From contig CAWGXG010000006.1 in NCBI GenBank assembly GCA_963826505.1, positions 310,001-374,000 of the forward strand: a stretch of DNA of 64,000 bases, given 5' to 3'. The notes beneath the pieces were generated by a model. That model searched no databases. It was given only the letters and a program-made list of their open reading frames with translations, and was not told where the DNA came from. Shown one piece after another: positions 9,304-18,811 of the stretch. Positions within the stretch are counted from its first letter, which is position 1. Each line of letters opens with the position of its first letter. Both the position numbers and the translations under genes were made by a program. This stretch comes from CAWGXG01 sp963826505. Lineage in GTDB: Bacteria; Chloroflexota; Anaerolineae; Aggregatilineales; Aggregatilineaceae.

Positions 9304-10644
9304 CTACTGCACGAGCAGTACGCGCGGCGGGTTGGGCGGGCAGTATTCGGGCCGGTGGTTGAAGTTCAGGTCGGAGCCCGAGACGTTGATACGTCTGGCA
9401 ATGATTTGGCCGCCCAGGTCGCTGTTTTGGGCCGCCGACATATTGACATCGCCGTTGGGCGCCACGATCAGACCGGCCCACTTGTTGTCACTGCCCGACA
9501 TCTTGACCGCACCGTTGGACGTGTTGTCGCTCAGCGAGTAAATGAACACGCCGCGCGCCACCGGCAGTTGGTTGACGCCGCCGCTGATTTGTACGTCCCC
9601 GCGTGCGACAAGTGTCACGCGCCAGGGCGGGTCGTACAGGCCCAAGTTGTCCAGGTTGTTCAGCTTGACCGAACCTTCAGTGACATACAGCCCGTCTCGT
9701 AAGCTGCCATCGGGGTTCTTCACATCATCGTTGCCAATATCGCCTGTGAAATAGAAGCGCTGGCTGGCGTTGACTTCGTTCCAGATGAAGCCGTCGGTGG
9801 GCGCGAAGTCTTCGAAGCGGTAGAAGAAGTCATCGGGCAGTGGGTAGCTATCCACCGGGCCGATACCTTTGTCAGCCGCCGAGGGATCGGGGCCGCCGCC
9901 AATTTTCCCGTAATTGATCTGCGTGTCGCCATTGGTGTCATATTCTACGGCATAAGGTGGCTCAAGATAGATGCCCTGTCCGCCGCCGCCCAAGTGCATA
10001 CCCCCGTTGCTGTGCAGTCCCGCTCCCGTGACGGTCGTTCCGGCACCTGTCAAGGACAACACGTCCTTATCGCGTTCATTATCCGCGCTGAACAGCACGA
10101 AATTGGTACACCAGTTGCGGTGTTCGTAGACGGCGGATGCTTCGACCGTCACGTTGGTTTTGACGATGCCAACCACGCCCGCCAAAAACGTGTCTTGCGG
10201 GAAGCTGGCCCGGACGCGCAGCCCGACTACATTAACACAGGGGATGTGTCCGGTGTCGCCCACTTTCCATGCCTCGCCAGTCGAGGGGTTGATCACGTCG
10301 ATGCGGTTATTCGATCCGTCTTCGGTCAGGTAGTACGCTTCGACGTTCTGGCCTGTATCGGCGTTGGGCACTTCATTGTTGAAGGTATATTCGTTGACTT
10401 TGGCGATGATCGGCTGCTCGGTGGAGGTCGCACAAGCGTAGGAGTCGTCCAAAACCTGTGTGATCAAGGCGGTCGTGCCTGCAATGGCTGCCGCATCCGC
10501 CCCATTTTGCGCGCGCCGCTGGTTCCAGTACAGCATACCGCCGTCCAGAGCTAATCCGACGATAGCCAACAGCCCAATCATGGCGACCGCCAGTAACACT
10601 ACAACCTGTCCTGTTTCAGCGTGTTTACGCATCGTGTTTCTCAT
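9304..10644 (-). CDS. TadG-like protein with polymer-forming C-terminal domain
   Basis: 446 residues. The N-terminus (TGQVVVLLAVAMIGLLAIVG) is the hydrophobic type-IV-prepilin-like helix of putative Flp pilus-assembly TadE/G proteins, followed by ALDGGMLYWNQRRAQNGADAAAIAG, the hallmark block of TadG-like proteins. The rest is extracytoplasmic. It ends in Asn/Gly/Ser-rich turns (about residues 330-440) that look like a right-handed beta-helix. AGGAG lies 8 bp before the ATG. It is the third of three TadE/G-type genes. No Tad ATPase, prepilin peptidase or secretin is in the window. Confidence 0.75.
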   Translation of the reverse strand: MRNTMRKHAETGQVVVLLAVAMIGLLAIVGLALDGGMLYWNQRRAQNGADAAAIAGTTALITQVLDDSYACATSTEQPIIAKVNEYTFNNEVPNADTGQNVEAYYLTEDGSNNRIDVINPSTGEAWKVGDTGHIPCVNVVGLRVRASFPQDTFLAGVVGIVKTNVTVEASAVYEHRNWCTNFVLFSADNERDKDVLSLTGAGTTVTGAGLHSNGGMHLGGGGQGIYLEPPYAVEYDTNGDTQINYGKIGGGPDPSAADKGIGPVDSYPLPDDFFYRFEDFAPTDGFIWNEVNASQRFYFTGDIGNDDVKNPDGSLRDGLYVTEGSVKLNNLDNLGLYDPPWRVTLVARGDVQISGGVNQLPVARGVFIYSLSDNTSNGAVKMSGSDNKWAGLIVAPNGDVNMSAAQNSDLGGQIIARRINVSGSDLNFNHRPEYCPPNPPRVLLVQ

Positions 10645-10737
10645 CGTACTAACTCCTCAAAAGCGCCTGTCAACGTCTATCCTTGCGAACGGGTTCCGGT
10701 CTCTTGCTGGAACTCCGCCCGGACGGCCCAACCCGGG

Positions 10738-11229
10738 TTAGTAGGTGTAACCGGGAGGGGGTGGGCTGTTGACCTGTTGGCGCGCCGTGGCACGGACTTC
10801 AGCCGTATCGCCCCAAATCAAGAACCCAATAGGCGTCAGGGGAGTATACGTATAGGTGACATCGACGCGCAGCGTGCTGCCTGCGGTTACCGCGGCGCCG
10901 TCTTCGATCTCAACGTCAACCTGTGAATTGTCGGCGGTCATATCGATCACCGGTTTGCCTTCTTCACGCACGCGCCCAGATACGCTTTCGGTATCCTGGC
11001 AGATGTTTGCCGCATGGTCATCGGTCAGACAGGCTGGGTGTGTCGCGCCATAAAGCGCGCCTTCGCCCGTGGCATTTTCGACCGCGACCAGGATCAGGAA
11101 GGCGCGTCCAATATCCAGTAACCCGCCGATCAGCACGATCAGCACGACCATACCAATGGCCATTTCGACAAAGCTTTGGCCGCTCTGCCCCCGGCTGTGG
11201 TGGGGGTTGGTGGAGGTTTTCCTCATCAT
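10738..11229 (-). CDS. TadE-like protein
   Basis: 163 residues from an ATG at 11229 (GGTGA just upstream). The N-terminal GQSFVEMAIGMVVLIVLIGG is the TadE-family transmembrane segment with its conserved Glu, followed by LLDIGRAFLILVAVENAT. The rest is a small extracytoplasmic domain with two cysteines. TadE proteins are minor pseudopilins or pilus-assembly factors of the Flp/Tad system. It sits between two related genes on the same strand with gaps under 100 bp, suggesting one transcript. Confidence 0.78.
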   Translation of the reverse strand: MMRKTSTNPHHSRGQSGQSFVEMAIGMVVLIVLIGGLLDIGRAFLILVAVENATGEGALYGATHPACLTDDHAANICQDTESVSGRVREEGKPVIDMTADNSQVDVEIEDGAAVTAGSTLRVDVTYTYTPLTPIGFLIWGDTAEVRATARQQVNSPPPPGYTY

Positions 11230-11258
11230 TACATCACCCGCAGTCTGCTTTTCGCGCC

Positions 11259-12491
11259 CTAATGATGGTTGCATGAACATTCGTGGAACCCAAACTCATT
11301 GCCCGATGACGTGCTTCCGGCTGTCACGTAAACATACAGCGGATTGTTGCCCGACGTGAGAATCTTGCCATCCAGCGCCGCGCTCGATGTGACGACACTC
11401 AGCCGGTAGTTCTGGCCGGTCAGGCCGTAGGGCACTGCTGCCGAAAACTGGAAGGTGCCATCCTGAAGGGTGGAGGTTCCCTGGAAGGTGTCATCCCCAT
11501 TATCAAGCACACCATCGGGGCCGGCGTCGTAGAGATAGACCGCGACTTGCCCGATGCCCGATTCGTTGTTGAGGCGGCCATTGTTGTTGCTGTCGTTGTA
11601 CACCAGACCCTTGATGGTGTTGTAGACGATAGGATTGCCATTTTCGTCAGTCAACGGTTCCAGAGTTTGACTCGCTTAACGACGTGCACATTACGGACGA
11701 ATCGTTCGAAGTCGGACCGGCCAGTTCGCTGGGCGCCGTGCCGTTAATGGCGACCAGGTAGTACATCCCGTAACCACCATCGGGCGAGATCGTCGCGCAG
11801 TCTTCGCAGAAGGCATTGGTGATCAGTCCCGGCTCGGTGGTGTCGAGCGTGACCACAACCTCGCCTGTGAGCGAGTTGCGAATTTCGGCCCGGTCAGGGA
11901 TAGGCGAAAAAAATCCCAGTAAAAGCTGACGTTATCCGAGGTCTTCGAGCAGTCCGCAACGGCGCGGAAGTTCTCAGCCCTTGGGGGTGGCTCGGGCCAT
12001 TTGTCGGTAAAGGGCGCGCCTTCACTTACAATTGTGCGGCGCGATGTGTAGCTGAACGAGATGTTGTCGGTGAACGCCATCAAGACTGGCGTAACTGGGC
12101 GGATGCCGCCTTGCACGCGCACGGCCAGCACATCGCCATTGGTTACATCCCAGTTGGTGAGGTCATCGCTGCAATCCGCAATTTTGGCACCGTCTACGTC
12201 TTCGTAATAGACAGAGACGGTAGCGTCTGTGAGGTTGACAATGCCTGGCAAATTTAATGCGGCGTCTTGGATTCCCTGACAATCGAGGTACTGCTTATCA
12301 GAAGCATTCAGCCCTTCGACCAGACCGAAACGCACGGCCTGTCGTGAGGCATCAACGACTTGCGAGAGTCCAAACAATACGCGCGCCACGTCGATGATGC
12401 CGAAGACGAACATCAGCAGGATAGGGACAGTGAGCGCGAATTCCACCAGCGCCTGCCCCTTTTCATTGTCGTGTTGCGCCAACCTTGACAT
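11259..12491 (-). CDS. TadE-like protein fused to an SdrD-B-like domain (two frameshifts)
   Basis: About 410 residues when read across two breaks. The N-terminus KGQALVEFALTVPILLMFVF is a TadE transmembrane segment, then DVARVLFGLSQVVDASRQAV. The middle is an unassigned extracytoplasmic domain. The C-terminal 120 residues (IKGLVYNDSNNNGRLN, then GIGQVAVYLYDAG) resemble the SdrD B-type/carboxypeptidase-regulatory-like beta domain common on secreted proteins. The first break is one missing base in the seven-A run at 11907-11913. The second is one extra base near 11670-11680. AGGGAG lies upstream of the ATG. It is the first of the three TadE/G genes. Confidence 0.75.
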
Positions 12492-12665
12492 GTGTTTTCT
12501 CCCTAATCAGGACAGTTGACGGAAAAATGCAATTTCCGCCGCTTGTTCTCATACTCGATAATAGTTGTTGCAAACCTGTTTTGGGGTAAAGCTGCGTTAA
12601 ATCGAGGGCTTTAATAGTCCGGTCAGATCAAATCAAATTGGCGGTATGGATGAACGCAAACAAAT
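12492..12665 (-). other. Upstream region of the TadE/G genes
   Basis: About 170 AT-richer bases between the sensor/regulator terminator and the TadE gene. They presumably hold the promoter of the TadE/G transcript. I see no unambiguous -35/-10 pair. Confidence 0.3.
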
Positions 12666-12692
12666 CGGCTGGCAACATAAAGTTGCCAGCCG
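12666..12692 (-). terminator. Terminator after the response regulator
   Basis: A perfect 11-bp stem, CGGCTGGCAAC (12666-12676) and GTTGCCAGCCG (12682-12692), with a 5-base ATAAA loop. On the minus strand it is followed by the T-rich ATTTGTTTG. It separates the two-component system from the TadE/G genes. Confidence 0.8.
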
Positions 12693-12729
12693 GTGTTCGG
12701 AGAAAGATAGGCGTCCTTACGAGAGGTGT

Positions 12730-13425
12730 TTACGAGCTCAACACGTAGCCCCTGCCGCGCACGTTGCGGATGTATTGGGGCGTGTCTGGCTGCGGCTCGA
12801 TTTTGGCGCGCAGATTGCCAATGTGGACCCGGACCAGGATCGGATCGCCTGTGCCGGGGGGATACTGCCAGACATCCTGCAAGAGCTGCTCTGCCGCGAC
12901 GGGCTGCCCGGCGTGCATCATCAGATAATGGAGGAGTTGGTGTTCCACTGTCGTCAGTTGAACCATGGCCTCCCCAATGTGTACCTCCGCGCGCGTGGAA
13001 TGCAGCTTGAGATTGCCCACGACAAGGTAATCTGAATTGCTGTCGAGTACCCCGCCCGGCGCGCGGCGCAAAAGTGCTCGACAGCGCGCGGGGAGCTCCA
13101 CCACATCGAATGGCTTGGTCAGGAAGTCGTCTCCACCGGCGTCTAATCCCTGCGCGACATCCGTCGGCCGGCCTTTAGCGGTCAAAAACAGAATCGGCAG
13201 TTTTGCCACATAGGGATCGGCCCGCACCCGTCGGCATACTTCAAGTCCGTCCATGCGTGGCATAATGATGTCCAGCACCAACAAATCGGGGCGCTCGCGT
13301 GCGATCATGTCCAGCCCCTCTTGACCGTCTGATGCGGTGCTCACCTGGTAGCCTACGCTTTCCAAGACGCGCTTCACCGCGCGCAGCACGGGAGCATCAT
13401 CATCCACCACCAGTATATGTGCCAT
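12730..13425 (-). CDS. OmpR/PhoB-type response regulator
   Basis: 231 residues. The receiver domain has the acidic pocket DDD (8-10), phospho-acceptor Asp52 in LVLDIIMPRMDG, a Thr in LFLTAKG and a Lys in LTKPFD. The C-terminal winged helix (about residues 130-231) ends RAKIEPQPDTPQYIRNVRGRGY, typical of OmpR-type DNA-binding domains. It starts 19 bp after the histidine kinase stop, so the two form a cognate pair. Targets are unknown. The TadE/G genes downstream are candidates by position only. Confidence 0.92.
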   Translation of the reverse strand: MAHILVVDDDAPVLRAVKRVLESVGYQVSTASDGQEGLDMIARERPDLLVLDIIMPRMDGLEVCRRVRADPYVAKLPILFLTAKGRPTDVAQGLDAGGDDFLTKPFDVVELPARCRALLRRAPGGVLDSNSDYLVVGNLKLHSTRAEVHIGEAMVQLTTVEHQLLHYLMMHAGQPVAAEQLLQDVWQYPPGTGDPILVRVHIGNLRAKIEPQPDTPQYIRNVRGRGYVLSS

Positions 13426-13444
13426 ACTGCCTCACACTATCTCG

Positions 13445-16400
13445 TTATGCCGGCATATCAGCCGGCAGCATTACCGTAAACGTCGTGCCCTGCCCTTTAA
13501 CACTGTCTACCAGAATCGTCCCGCCATGCCGTACGATCACTTCGTGGCATATCGAAAGACCCAAACCCGTGCCATAGTCTTTCGTGGTGAAGAAGGGCTC
13601 GAAAATGCGTTGGAGGTTCTCTAAATCGATGCCTCCCCCGTTATCTTGCACGGTCACGCACAGTTTGTTCCCCAAATTGTCCAGGCCCGACGAGATTCGG
13701 ATCACCCCGTATTCCTGAGCGGTCACGGCATCGCGCGCATTGAGCAGCAGGTTAATCCACACATCCTCCAGATGTTGAGGGCTGGCCAATACCCCCGGCA
13801 AGTCTGGCGTGAGATCAACGTCGAGACGAGCGATCTGCGGGACGATCTGAGCGCAAATCAACGCGATCGAATTTTGCAACGAAAAATTGAGATCGACCAG
13901 TTCTTTTTTGTACGGATTTACACGAGTCAGATCGAGCAATCGCTGGACCACAGCACCCGCGCGCTCCGCGGCTTCGCGGATCGCTTCCGCCAATTCGTAA
14001 TTCGTGTCGTGGGGATCGAGCGATTGCAGCAGGAGATAATCCTCAGCCATGATTGTGGTGAGCGGGTTGTTGATCTGGTGGGCCACCCCTGCCGCGATCT
14101 CGCCTGCTGCGGACAGCCGGGCGGTGCGTACCAACTGGCTTTGTGCCTGGCGCAGCTCTTGCAGGCTGTTTTCTAATTCGGTGAGAATATGAGAATTTTC
14201 GACGGCCAGCGCGGCCTGCTGCGCGAACGCGGCGACTGCGTCGACTTCGGGTTGGTGGTAGGCATCCGGTCGATCGCTGGCTACGCTGAACAGCCCGATT
14301 ATGATGTCACGGGCGATCAGCGGCATCCCGATCCAGCTGCGGGTGCTCGTGTTTAATCCCGCCATATGCAACCAGCGGTCATCGTGTTGGACATCAGCCA
14401 GAACCAGCGGCTCACGCGTTTGGACGACCGCGCCGAGCAAGGGGAAATCGGCATAGCGATAAGTCAGGCGGGTGATGTCAGCAGTCTGGGCAAAGCCGCG
14501 CTGCCCGACGACCTTCAGGTCGTCTCCATCCAACAACATGATCATCACGCGATCGGCCTGACTGACCTGTCCCAATTGATCCAGGATCAGACTAAGCGTA
14601 TCCTCCAGGTTCATCGAGGCGGCCAACGCCTCAGCGGTTTTGCGAAGGGTTTGGGCCAGCAGCCGCTCGTGCCGTTCATCTTCGAACAACTGGGCATTGC
14701 GAATGGCGAGTGCGGCCTGATCGGCGAAGGTCTGAAGCCACTCGGCATGATCGGGCGTGAAGAAGCCCGGCGTGGCGCTTTCCAGATTCAAGACGCCGAT
14801 CACATGTCGTTCCAGGCAGATCGGGGCAGTAGCGCGTGCCTGAATCCAGGCCATCTCGGGCCACGCGCTCACCTGCCCGTCGGCGTTTACGTCAGGGCAA
14901 ATCAATGACTGCCCAGTTTCGACCACCGTCTGCACATGCGACATATCACGCAGTGGAACACGCAGAGTTCGAATCCAGTCGTCGAGGTCGCGTTCCGCGT
15001 AACCCTGGGCGCCGACCACGCGCACCCATTCCCCTTCGACCAGCATGATATTGGTGGCGTCGTGCTGGACAACCGATCCCACATTGGTGAGAATCCGTTC
15101 GAAGACTTCGCCCAGATTGAGCGTTCCGGTCAGTGCTTCGGCGGTATCACGCAGCGCTTCGGCCATCACGCGCCGTTCATATTCCGCCGCCTCGGCCCGT
15201 CCGCGCTCCGTGATGTCAGTTGCCACGCCGATGACTCCGACGATCTCGCCCTGGGGATCTTTCAGCGGACGCTGGCGCGTTTCGAAGACGGTGCCGTTAT
15301 GTTCCACAAGATTGGTCCCCACGTCACCGCTCAGTGCACGCTTGATGCCTTCCTGCAAATCGTCCGACGTGCCGAACAGGGCCGATAGTGGCTGACCGAT
15401 GAAGGGGTGCGGATCGATCTCGCCCAAGCCCAATCCTTCCAGGAACATGATCTGCCCGTGAGCATCCAGCGCGAAGAGAATGATCGGCGCACTCGAAATG
15501 ACGGTGCGCAGCCGCTGCTCACTGTCGCGGATGTTACGCTGCGAGCGTTCCAGCGCGTCCAGCATCTCGTTGACGCCGCGCGCAAGCTGCCCCAACTCGT
15601 CTTTGCCGCCGGAAGCTACTCGTCGCGCGGGATCGCCCCCGAGTGCAATCTGGCTCACGTTGGTGTTGAGCTGCGCCAGCGGCGACAAGACGGTGTATTC
15701 CAGCATCAACAGAATCATGATGCCGAATACGATCCCGGTAGACACCAGCGCGATCATGAAATACCACAGACTGCCTAGACCGCGCTCGTGAATTTCACGT
15801 GCCATCTCGACGCGCAGAATCAGCGCGGGCTGCCCCATAATATCCGGCACCAACCCGTATCCGGCGATCGATTGAGAATTGAGCGGATGAATGTAGAGCG
15901 ATGTCTCCGTGGGCAGGTGTGCGTGCGCGGCGCGTAGTTCTGGGGAAAGCTGAGGATCGTCCACGCGGTAGGCGGTCAGCAGCACCTGTGTTTTCTCGGC
16001 GATCTGTTCGACTTCAGCCTGGTTGATAAGCCGCCCCATAATCAGCGTGCCGCGCGCTGGTCCTTGCTCGTCACTAGACAGGATCAGGACTCGCGGCGAT
16101 CAGCGCAATACCAGCGGGGGCCTGAATCACGCCGCTGTAAGTTTGTTGGGATGCAGCCGAGGACAGTAGCTGGTCTTGGGAAAGCGTGTCAAGCACATAG
16201 GCTGGGACTGGCACCAGCGTTTGTTGAGTCGTATTGTAAGCAGTGCTGTAGACGACGTTGCCCGCTGTATCGGCCACGATGAAGAAATCAAAACGGTTGA
16301 TCGTAAACGTGGAGCTAACGATATTCGAGGTGATGTAATCGGGATTTGCGTCCTGGACAAACGCGTAGGTCGCATCCCATATTGCCCAGTCTTCGGTCAG

Positions 16401-16586
16401 ACCTTCTAACTGCGTTCGTTCCTGGTCAAGCGCTAATAATCCGCGCTGGATTTCGCGGCGCACACTGTCGTTTTCAAGTTTTGTGTAGCTGCGCAGCAGG
16501 ATGCGTTGAGAGCTGGCGTAGAGCAGGCCGATAAGCCCTACCAGGGTCACGCCGATAATCAAGAGCGTTTTCGTACGTAACGCCAT
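13445..16586 (-). CDS. CHASE4-HAMP-PAS-GAF-GAF sensor histidine kinase (frameshifted)
   Basis: A membrane sensor of about 1046 residues. The N-terminal TM (MALRTKTLLIIGVTLVGLIG) and an extracytoplasmic CHASE4 domain (about 30-180; LEGLTEDWAIWDATYAFV is characteristic) are followed by a second TM, HAMP, PAS, two GAF domains, HisKA with His in AAGEIAAGVAHQINNPL, and an HATPase domain (NLLLNARDAV, DNGGGI, GTGLGLSI). One extra base near 16079-16086 splits the CHASE4 domain. The rest (SSDEQGPARGTLIMGRLI) continues intact. CHASE4 binds unknown small ligands and the GAFs may bind nucleotides or other cofactors. It is paired with the response regulator at 12730. Confidence 0.9.
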
Positions 16587-16658
16587 ACGAATCGTCCATC
16601 GCAGGTAGTGGGACTGGTGACGGGGCAGGTCGCCCCCGCGGGATTTCTGCTGCGGGCA

Positions 16659-17198
16659 TCACCCCTGGGCGGGGGACGATGTCTTGGGCAAATAGACAAA
16701 CAGGATCAACTGCCCCAGGCGAATCTGATCGCTGTGCCGCAGCGGGTAGGGCTTGTTGGGGTCTAGCCGTTCCTCATTGAGCCAGGTGCCATTCTGACTG
16801 TTCAGGTCTTCCAAGACGGGCCCTTCGTGTGAAAAGCGAATGACGGCATGCTTGCGGGATACGCCTAACAAGTGTGCATGGTATTCGGTCAAATCCACCG
16901 TTGGTGGCGGTTCTCCAACCACGAATCTACCTAGCACAATTTCGCGCTTGCCTCGCACGATGATCGGCTGGGGCTGGCTGGCGACGTGTAACGCCAACGC
17001 ACCCTCGCGCAGCCACCCAAAGCTGCTGCCCGCCCATTGGATTGGCTCGAGCTCTGTCGAGGCGGGTAGTTCCTCTGGAACGTTGAGGGTTGTCGTGACG
17101 GGCAGGAGTGGAGCCCCGCACTGCAGGCAGGAAACAGTATGTGCCGGGTTCTCATAGTGGCACAGTGGGCAGATGCGCGCAAGGCCGGACTCGGTCAT
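16659..17198 (-). CDS. Zinc-ribbon plus FHA-domain protein
   Basis: 179 residues. It begins with a CxxC-x(11)-CxxC zinc ribbon (CPLCHYENPAHTVSCLQCG). After a linker it has an FHA phosphothreonine-binding domain with GR at the first loop, SRKHAVI, and LNSQNGTWLN. FHA proteins read out Ser/Thr kinase activity, and a kinase-STAND-WD40 gene lies 1.6 kb away on the opposite strand. The sensor kinase starts 72 bp downstream, so co-transcription is possible. The zinc ribbon plus FHA layout is common in Chloroflexota and Cyanobacteria. Confidence 0.88.
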   Translation of the reverse strand: MTESGLARICPLCHYENPAHTVSCLQCGAPLLPVTTTLNVPEELPASTELEPIQWAGSSFGWLREGALALHVASQPQPIIVRGKREIVLGRFVVGEPPPTVDLTEYHAHLLGVSRKHAVIRFSHEGPVLEDLNSQNGTWLNEERLDPNKPYPLRHSDQIRLGQLILFVYLPKTSSPAQG

Positions 17199-17303
17199 AA
17201 CTCAAGACTCCAGAGAACTTAGCAAACTGTCAGATGTCTTCAGCATAACACAGATTATCGGAAAGGAAATCTGATTATGCGTCCCCTTTTACATTTATTA
17301 ACA

Positions 17304-17330
17304 TTGGAAATCCATGAGTTCGGCTATAAT
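17304..17330 (+). promoter_or_regulatory. Promoter for the secreted SH3/FecR-like gene
   Basis: A consensus -10 TATAAT (17325-17330) with TTGGAA (17304-17309) as a possible -35 at a short 15-bp spacing, in an AT-rich divergent intergenic region. The -10 lies 50 bp before the preferred ATG. Confidence 0.5.
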
Positions 17331-17380
17331 GTATATTAGGCCGCGAAGATCGCGCATAAGCCATGATTAAGGGAATTACC

Positions 17381-18655
17381 ATGAATCGTTTGCGTCGGAT
17401 TGTGTGGTTCGCTTTTCTGTTGGGGTTGTTGACGTGGCCTGCATCGACTGCCCAGGTGCATTCATCGTCCTCGACCTGTCCAGAAATCGTCCAAGAGGCG
17501 TGGTCGACTACGTCGTCTGTGTGCCAGCTTGTTGGGCGCAACCAGGCGTGCTATGGCCATATTCGCCTTGATGCGCAGCCCCAACCCTACGTGACGCGCT
17601 TCGCTTTCGACGAGGAAGGCCAGGTCGTGCCTGTGGCGGACTTGCTCAGTCTGCGCGTGAGCGCGATGGACATGAGCCTGGGTACGTGGGGCGTGGCGCT
17701 TCTGAAACTCCAGTCCAATCTTCCCGACTCGCAACCTGACAAAAATGTATCGATGATTCTCTTCGGAGATGTTTCCATTGAGAACGCGGCGACGCCGACG
17801 GTTGAGGTGCCCGTCCAACCGGTAGGCTCCATCGGCGCTATGAACGTGCGCGTTTTCCCATCCACGCAGGCGGCGATCCTGGGGGCCTTCAGCTCGGACG
17901 AAGTGCTTCAGGCGACCGGGCGTCTGTCCGATGGATCGTGGCTGCGCATCAAATGGCCCAAGACGGGCGGTGACGGCTGGGTCTATGCCGGGCTGGTCAT
18001 CAGCACCGGCAATCTGGACTCCTTGCCTGTCATCGACGCCGGGACGCCCTATTATGGTCCTTTGCAGGCCTTCTATTTTCAAAGCGCTCCCGATGATGCG
18101 CAGTGCAGCGAAGCGGCCAACAGCGGGATGATCATCCAAACTCCCGAAGGCGTGGGCAAAGTGACGTTCTTGATCGACGAGATCAGTGTCCAACTCGGCT
18201 CGACGCTTCATTTTCAGGCTCAGCCCGGCGGCGATATGGCGATCAGCGTGCTAGAAGGCTCGGCGACGGTGTCTGCCTTCGGTACGACCCGCATGGCACG
18301 CGCCGGAAGCCAGATTATGGTGCCGCTGGGACAGGACGGCCGCGCGTCTGGTCCGCCGGACATGCCGCAGACTTACGATGTGAACGAGTTCCAGGGTCTG
18401 CCGCTGGATTTGCTCGAGCGGACGATCGCGATTAACCCGCCGCTGACATCCGAAGAAATGGACATTTTGTTGGCGGAGCAACCGAACGAGGGTCTGCCGC
18501 CCGGCCTCATCAATAACCCCGGCCTGGATGGCGCTTTACCGCCCGGGCATGGAGGTGACACACCGCCCGGACTGATTGACAACCCAGGGTTGGGCGACAG
18601 CGTGCCGCCGGGGCAGGGCGGGTCACCCCCCGGCCAGGACAAGAAGGACAAGTAA
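17381..18655 (+). CDS. Secreted SH3-like / FecR-like protein with Pro-Gly repeat tail
   Basis: About 424 residues. I chose the ATG at 17381 because AAGGGA lies 6 bp upstream and it opens a good signal peptide (MNRLRRIVWFAFLLGLLTWP). Residues about 150-200 (IGAMNVRVFPSTQAAILGAF, then GDGWVYAGLV) are a bacterial SH3-like domain, which usually binds cell-wall peptides. Residues about 250-320 (MIIQTPEGVG, LEGSATVSAFG, ARAGSQIMVPLGQDG) resemble the FecR-type beta domain. The tail has PPGLINNPGLDG / PPGLIDNPGLGD repeats. It directly precedes the kinase-STAND gene and may be the extracellular arm of the same signalling unit (inference). Confidence 0.75.
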   Translation: MNRLRRIVWFAFLLGLLTWPASTAQVHSSSSTCPEIVQEAWSTTSSVCQLVGRNQACYGHIRLDAQPQPYVTRFAFDEEGQVVPVADLLSLRVSAMDMSLGTWGVALLKLQSNLPDSQPDKNVSMILFGDVSIENAATPTVEVPVQPVGSIGAMNVRVFPSTQAAILGAFSSDEVLQATGRLSDGSWLRIKWPKTGGDGWVYAGLVISTGNLDSLPVIDAGTPYYGPLQAFYFQSAPDDAQCSEAANSGMIIQTPEGVGKVTFLIDEISVQLGSTLHFQAQPGGDMAISVLEGSATVSAFGTTRMARAGSQIMVPLGQDGRASGPPDMPQTYDVNEFQGLPLDLLERTIAINPPLTSEEMDILLAEQPNEGLPPGLINNPGLDGALPPGHGGDTPPGLIDNPGLGDSVPPGQGGSPPGQDKKDK

Positions 18656-18811
18656 CCAGCGCGTACCCGGTATGCGGCTGGCTCATTCCAACCGATTGCG
18701 TTATTGTTCAGACGTGCCTCTGATGGGACTTATTTTCAGGGGCCGTCTGTATTGTTGGCATGCGGTGGTTGAAATCAGTTTGGCCGATTATTAGCGAAAG
18801 CGTGCGATGCG

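Noticed and set aside
14967..14976. GTTCGAATCC, as in a tRNA T-arm
   Set aside because: It lies inside the histidine kinase coding sequence and no acceptor or anticodon stems surround it.
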